Notes under the pieces: generated by a model | Seen by the model: the letters and a program-made list of their open reading frames with translations, nothing else | The model's database searches: none | What the model was told of the DNA's origin: nothing | Part shown: piece by piece, positions 58,408 through 64,000 of the stretch | How positions within the stretch are numbered: position 1 is the first letter of the stretch | Layout: each line of letters starts with the position of its first letter | NCBI GenBank assembly: GCA_020064725.1 | Contig: JAGTWJ010000001.1 | Span: 6,477,361 to 6,541,360, forward strand | Direction of reading: 5' to 3' | DNA: 64,000 nt | Source of the DNA: Drechslerella dactyloides | Taxonomy: Eukaryota > Ascomycota > Orbiliomycetes > Orbiliales > Orbiliaceae | Translations under genes and position numbers: made by a program

Positions 58408-60717
58408 ATGCAACATTTATATCAAATCCCTGATTGTACCACCTCCTCCACGGTTCACGCCCAGGAAGAGACCGTACTAAGATCTCGACAAACCAGTCTG
58501 CAAAATACTGATTTCCCCGAAGCACAGTCTAGCGAGGCTTTAGGGTACTTGTTGTCTAGGGCTTCAGCGTTGCCGTTCTACGTCAGCCCTCAGTTCTTAG
58601 CCTATATTCAGGAAGTCAGCAAGAATCTACATACTGCAGTCACAGATATCGTTTCAGGCTGGTGGAAGGACCCGGAATTATCTACAGCTATTCCATTGGA
58701 ACCCAAAATCGAAAGACTTCTTAGAAGGCTTGAGACTGAGGGTATAGCCTGGCGTAGCGGAAGCTGGCGTCCTGATTTCTTGATTGAGCGGAGAACGGAT
58801 GATGGAAATTCCTTTCCTCGGTTGAGAATATGCGAGATAAATGCCAGGTTTGGCTTCAATGGTTTTTTTTGCTGCCAGGCCATTGCTAGATACTTTAAGG
58901 ACGATACTTCCATATTCCAGCCGGCTATACCGAACGTGAGCTTATCAACTGTACAACCGTTATATGATAGTATAGAAGAAACTAATTGGTGAGCAATCTT
59001 ATAGTTTTTCGAGACCTTTAGGCACGCGTTTGATATGAGCAAGCCAGTTCACGTTCTCAAGGGTAGGGAGGCCGGCTACGATATTCACCACCTTGCCAAC
59101 GTGCTGGGGACGAGTGTGATGTTCGCGGAACCTTCTCAGCTGCGGACCATACGAGCTGGTACAAGACACATATTAGTGCAAATCTTGGACGGGAAAGAGA
59201 TCGAAGTATTCCAAATTGTCTCCGAGCTCCATCAAGATGAAATTTGCTCCCTTTCAGAGGATCTCCTGTGGGAAGTTTCCATCAGGATCTGTATCAATGA
59301 TATACGAACTATAATGCTGGTACACGATAAAAGGATGCTGGCTATTATCCGGCAGAAATTTGGAGATCTTGTTAGCAGAAAGGTCCTCACGGCTTCGGCG
59401 GCTGCTTCTCTTAGAGATGCTATAGCGGAGACTTACCTTCCCGGAAGTCTGGAATACCAGCACGCTTTGGAAAGCGAACGAAACGAGAAATGGCTTTTCA
59501 AGCCCGCAGGTGGCGGTAAAGGGGCCGGGATAGTCTTTAGGGATGACATCCCGGAAAATGATTGGCGAGCCTTCGTTGCAACCACCAATATGTCTCATGT
59601 GCTACAACGGGCTGTGAATCACCAGCGATTTGACCTCATCATGCCGGACGATAACTCGGTTAAACACGTGTCGTGGAATATTGTGGGAACCTTCTTCATA
59701 GTGGACGGCTGTTTTGGTGGATTTGGCCCTTGGAGATCCTCAGAAGAGAAAATATGTGCACTGTCCAGGGGAGGTTCTTGGATGATTGGGGTATGTAACA
59801 GAAGTCTGCTGCCGTTTTCTATGCATACCCCTCTGGGTTTACGGGAGATTCGGCGACTCTCACAGACGATTTCGGAGCGCAGTGAAGATGTCAACATATT
59901 TCCGCCAAAGACGATCGAGGCTCACTCCACCCATTGCGGTTCTGCCGCCGATCATGTTGCGAAAGTCCGTCAATCCCTCGAAGAGCACGGCGTGGCCCTG
60001 GTGAAGTTGAATTTTGAAGACCCTTCCTCGAGTTATCTCGTTTCGTTGGTTAGGGATGGCTTTCATCCTCTCTACGGCCATGGCCTACCGGTGAATCACT
60101 CACGCAAGAAGGGCTGGCTATGGGATGTCAAACCGATACACGGCAAGACGCATACTGTAAATGACCCTCTCGCCCGCAGCGAAACAATGGAAATTTTTCC
60201 TTGGCATACCGATTGCTCCTTCGAAAGGAATCCTCCTCGACACTTCGCTCTTCATATTCTACATGCGGACAGATATGGCGGCGGTTCATTGTCGTTGGTA
60301 AGGACCAGCGATATAATCCAGGAACTGTCTGAGGAAACTGTAAGCGGGCTTGCGAGACCAGAATTTATTTTCGCAGTGCCGGACGAGTTCAACAAGGATA
60401 CATCGCCTACACTTGTGGGATCTTTGCTCGACATGAGTTTTGGAGAGCCTAAAATACGGTACCGACGCGACATCATTGTACCCATGACTAGCGAGGCGGA
60501 GGCGGCTTTGAACGAGCTGGATAGTGTTTTGGAAACCTGCAAGTCATCGTCTGGCCGATCTCTCAAAAAGGTCATGAAAGCGGAGGATCTCCCGGACGGT
60601 ATGTTGATCGTAATTGACAACGCTAAATGGCTACATGCTCGCAGTCAGGTCAACGATCTGGACCGGCATCTGAGACGCGTTCGTTGGAACGCCCAACCGT
60701 TCCCTGTAACGGATTGA
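58408..60717 (+). CDS. ATP-grasp-like + TauD/TfdA-like dioxygenase fusion enzyme
   Basis: join(58408..58935, 59005..60717), 746 residues. The 69-nt intron (GTGAGC donor, ACTAAT branch site at 58981, TTATAG acceptor) is in phase 0. A rival 33-nt intron (58989-59021) also keeps frame but is too short. Residues about 40-440 resemble an ATP-grasp ligase, possibly circularly permuted. RICEINARFGFNG at 140-152 matches the metal/nucleotide E-x-N motif, TIMLVHDKRMLAIIRQ follows, and KWLFKPAGGGKGAG at 338-351 is a glycine-rich phosphate loop of this fold. Residues about 480-746 are a TauD-like Fe(II)/2-oxoglutarate oxygenase: FPWHTDCSFE gives His577 and Asp579, AKWLHARSQ gives His719, and RHLRRVRW supplies the Arg that binds 2-oxoglutarate. 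Probable role: activating and joining a carboxylate and then oxidising it. The substrate is unknown. No signal peptide. Confidence 0.8.
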
Positions 60718-62658
60718 GATATCCTTTTCAACAATCTAGCGACGGAAGGGGGTGCTTAAATATTACGAGCGGACAAAGTGAGAAGGCTGCCGATGGCTAA
60801 ACCGCATAGCATCTTGCGTTTCTAAGTCGACATTGCATACCTATAATTATATCAATGGAATAGATCAAGGTCATCTAGGTTGGATCCTAATCTTTTGTAG
60901 TGGCTCCTTAGGTCCATCTTTAATGATTTAACGAAGTTTTGATTATTTCTGGAATGTAGATCGCATCAAGATAGTCAAATATAGCAGCATCTGCTAGCTG
61001 CAAGCAATGTCATACCTTTTGATAGCTCAGAGGTTCTTGCTGACTGATCCGGAGTTAATCGCATGTTGCAAGACGTATATTGGTAAGGCTCTTCATATGT
61101 TATCGGGGAGAGGGCATTGCGGGTTTCAGTACGACTGAGGAGACGGATTTTAGCCAAATAGAATTGTGAGCTCAATTGGGCGTTTACTCATCTGTTTCGC
61201 AGTGTTGCTTGGCGTCTATTCAAGTTTCTTTCTGAGGAATGATTGGAATTACGCAGCCATCGTCTACATTAATAATATTGATAGTGAAGCATAGAGCTGG
61301 ATAATGTAAGTTACCCAATTGGCTTGAACAATTGTGCAATTAGTTCATTGTTCTCCGCAATCAACCAGAGGATCTCGGATTTGAAAGCAGAGACTAACAT
61401 AGGCAAGTGCGCTAGGGAGTAGCAGAGCGGATATATTGAGTAATCGGACTGTAGGCGGATGAGCCACGGATCTAGATATCTCGCGAATCACGTAAAGTAA
61501 AGAGGAATGGTAGGTTGTTTGGGTGGATAGATGTATCATAGATTAGACTCCCATGATTGCGAATGATATAAAGGGCCCAAGTGTGCCTTACAAACAGACT
61601 CTGAACACAACTTATACAACATGCAAGCTCCACTCTTGTTAACATGTAGTAGAGCTTTAGCCATTACTACAACTTTGAATATAATTTAAGCCCTAATAAA
61701 CACAGCAACAAAGAAAATCAGTGGTAAAATTGTGAGCTTGTGGTGATGACGCAACCGCCATACAGCCCAACTCTCAATCTGATCATTACAGTACTCTAAT
61801 ATTCAATTGTGCAGGCCCTATCTTGAGCTAAAGAATGGTGGTATAGGCCTGAGGCAAAATCAGGTAGCCGAAGGCTCTTGTTGCCGATCTCTGGGTGTCT
61901 TTACCGGTAAACTACTACCAAGATATAAGTTGTATGCCGAGACGGAGTCAAGAGGTGATACAAGCTAGCGGCTGGTACCCTAGGCACAAGCATTTTATAT
62001 AGCAAAAACTATGGTTTCTCGGTAACTTTCGAATGCAGACACTAATTGTTTTTTTGTATTGTTATATTGGTGGCGCTATAAGCATTCGACTTAACCATTT
62101 TTGTCGGTTGCATTGCCCGATATTTTGTCGTATATTGTACTCTGACAACATATAGCATGTCCTAGCGAGGTCGCCGATTATTTCGGCGGCTTACGAGACG
62201 GATCTATTTGCTTTTCCTGTATATATCTTGTTTGATTTCCTTCTTTTTCGGCGGATAGCTAGCCTTATCTTGATTCAGGGGATGCGTTATCGATCAGCGG
62301 GTGGTCGACTGGTAATGTGAATTGCCAACCTGCAAGACGGTATGCGGAGGAAACTATGCTGTGTAGTTCGTTACCCAAATGAAGACCCCGTCTTGGCACA
62401 CATGTGTTACAGCCGGGCTTTCATAATGCAACGGGAAGCGGCGTGTTGTCGAAGCATGCACACCTAAGGAGCGTGCGGCAGCCACGCATATTTGAATGTA
62501 AACGCCTGCTCCTGTCCATCTTAGCCAGCCTAGGTTCTTAAGAATCTCTATTTAAGCGGATACTATCATTTAATCGTTTTCTCGCCTCTAGTTTCGGTAT
62601 CATTGTCGTCGTCGTCGTCGTCGTCGCTATTACGTCGTCGTCCTGTCATCTACACAAG
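60718..62658. other. subtelomeric intergenic region, 1.9 kb
   Basis: AT-rich, with no open frame of interest. Ends with a GTC-repeat (62605-62627) in the leader of the glucanase gene. TATTTAAG at 62549-62556 is a weak TATA candidate about 100 bases upstream of the ATG. Confidence 0.5.
62605..62627 (+). repeat. (GTC)n microsatellite in a gene leader
   Basis: Seven consecutive GTC units, followed by a second shorter GTC run at 62633-62643. Lies 31-54 bases before the start codon of the GH128 gene, so probably in its 5' UTR. Confidence 0.9.
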
Positions 62659-63604
62659 ATGAAGATCCGGGCACAAAGTCTGAATTTGGCCGCCGCATTG
62701 CCTCACTTTGTCACCTTGGTCGCATCCGCCGCGAATCCTATAGGCCCGAACCCAAATTATAAGCGCGGCCTGGTCTACATCCCAAGCAAAATATACCCCA
62801 ATGACGATAAAATCTGGATACAGGCAGGCAGTCCGTTGACATGGTACTATAATTATGGCGGCAAGCCTTCGGCCCCCCTCAACGGTGGCGCAACTCAGTT
62901 GAATTTTGTCCCCATGCTCTGGGGCAATTATAACGATACGTTCATTGCCGACGTTACGAATGCTATTTCACAGGGCTACAATATCACACACGTTTTAGGC
63001 TTCAACGAGCCAGACATCAAAGGTAACGGCGGCAGTAATATTACACCCGCCGCGGCTGCCGCCCGTTGGCTGAAATCAATCCAGCCGCTAGCTGAGCTTG
63101 GAATCAAGCTTGGCGCTCCTGCTGTAACTGGAACTCAGTCTGGAATTGTCTGGCTGAAATCGTATGTGGCAAAGCCGTAATTTCGTATGTTAGAGCCGTT
63201 TAGGCTAATCGCGATCGGTTTCCAGATTTTTCTCGGAATGCAGTAACTGCACATTCGATTTCATCCCGATGCATTGGTATGGCAACTTTGACGGCCTGGC
63301 AAGCCAGATCGGGCAATACACCAAGGTCTTCAAAAACCAGACTCAGACTTTCTGGTTGACCGAAGTCGCGTATCCTCGCAAACCTGTACCAACAACCCAA
63401 CAATTTTTTAACTTAACGATGGAATATCTCGGTCGTTTGGCTACTATAGAGCGGTATACGTGGTATGGCACATTTCGAAGTGACGTTAGCAGCATAGGCC
63501 CCAACGCGACGCTGCTGGATGAGAACGGCGGACTGACATATATTGGTGCATGGTATCTGAACAAGGATCAGATTGAGGCGGCGTCGGTCGCAGGCAACCC
63601 TTAA
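62659..63604 (+). CDS. secreted GH128 (Asl1-like) beta-1,3-glucanase
   Basis: join(62659..63161, 63226..63604), 293 residues. The 64-nt intron (GTATGT, GGCTAATC branch site, TTCCAG) splits a Ser codon and rejoins KS-FFSECSNC. Signal peptide about 1-25 (ending VASAANP). The Asl1/GH128 catalytic barrel is complete: KRGLVYI opens it, LTWYYNYG and FVPMLWG are substrate-site strands, HVLGFNEPD supplies the acid/base Glu117, FIPMHWYGNFD follows, and FWLTEVAYP supplies the nucleophile Glu214. RYTWYGTFR and LLDENGGLTYIGAWY close the domain. Several N-x-T/S sites fit secretion. No carbohydrate-binding module or GPI tail. Likely acts on fungal wall or environmental beta-1,3-glucan. This is the last gene before the telomere. 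Confidence 0.92.
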
Positions 63605-63879
63605 CAGGTGTATTGCCAGTATCAGTGCTATCGATATTCGGATCCTACGAATGTATAATTCCAGTTAAATACTCAACCAGGAATAGTAGCTAATGAAATT
63701 GAGGAGCCTGCTATTCAATGCATAAGATGCACGCCGCTTTGACGGAGATCTAGAAATTTTAGCCAGCGATACGCGCGGTTGAAACGTTAGACGCCCTGCA
63801 AGCTGCATCCTCCCAGACTATTATGCAAGAGTGGGATCCACTCCAACGGAAACAATTATTAAATAAAGTTGAGGTATGT
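63605..63879. other. short spacer between last gene and telomere
   Basis: Only about 275 bases separate the stop codon from the telomeric array, so the glucanase gene is practically telomere-adjacent. No subtelomeric tandem repeat and no helicase gene is present in this space. Confidence 0.7.
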
Positions 63880-64000
63880 TTAGGGTTAGGGTTAGGGTTA
63901 GGGTTAGGTTAGGTTAGGTTAGGTTTAGTTAGGTTAGGTTAGGTTAGGTTAGTTAGGTTAGGTTAGGTTAGGTTAGGGTTAGGGTTAGGTTAGGGTTAGG
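63880..64000 (+). repeat. telomeric array, TTAGGG mixed with TTAGG
   Basis: Four TTAGGG units open the array at 63880-63903, then about fourteen mostly TTAGG units (with one TTTAG and one TTAG variant), then further TTAGGG units interspersed with TTAGG to the end. The G-rich strand points to the right end, as expected for a right telomere. The base sequence continues to 64000, so the true end may lie beyond. Confidence 0.95.

Noticed and set aside
58989..59021. 33-nt intron in the fusion enzyme gene
   Set aside because: Shorter than accepted fungal introns; the 69-nt alternative has a better branch site and is preferred, although the short one is noted as a possibility.
1..64000. CRISPR arrays or bacterial-type operons
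   Set aside because: None seen; intron structure, gene families and telomere indicate a fungal nuclear chromosome.

Overview
The window reads as the right-hand end of a chromosome from a filamentous ascomycete (Pezizomycotina). Genes are mostly one to three exons. Introns are short (roughly 50 to 160 nt) with GTRAGT-type donors, CTAAY-type branch sites and YAG acceptors. The families present are typical of filamentous ascomycetes: BTB proteins, an F-box-like protein, WSC and mucin-like secreted proteins, a DUF1399 glycine-rich protein, a Pth11/rhodopsin-type membrane protein, an AA7 oxidase and a GH128 glucanase. The last ~120 bases are a TTAGGG/TTAGG array with the G-rich strand running outward, so position 64000 faces the telomere. 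Species was not determined. Exon coordinates were assembled by hand from splice signals and frame continuity and are predictions.

Layout. 1-14,988 is the gene-dense part: a 3' partial hypothetical gene, two low-complexity hypothetical genes, a short-chain dehydrogenase, a secreted DJ-1/PfpI protein, two unrelated-looking BTB genes on the minus strand, and a predicted GPI-anchored protein with three six-cysteine modules. 16.7-24.3 kb holds an MCT-type MFS transporter, an F-box-like gene, a small single-span membrane protein and an AA7-type FAD oxidase. 24.3-31.6 kb has no gene I can support. 31.6-45.3 kb holds a two-WSC mucin-like secreted protein, a DUF1399 glycine-rich protein with a possible 9-nt microexon, an App1-type (DUF2183) phosphatase whose 5' end is unresolved, and a rhodopsin-like fungal membrane protein. 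47.2-53.0 kb holds a C2-domain protein and an acyl-CoA thioesterase-like protein. The terminal 11 kb is gene-poor and contains only a secreted spherulin-like cupin, an ATP-grasp-like plus TauD-like dioxygenase fusion, and a secreted GH128 beta-1,3-glucanase.

No single pathway links all the genes. Several products probably act at the cell wall or outside the cell (six-cysteine GPI protein, AA7 oxidase, WSC protein, cupin, GH128). The item I consider most likely to be new is the two-module enzyme at 58,408-60,717, which looks like a biosynthetic ligase-oxygenase in a subtelomeric setting.
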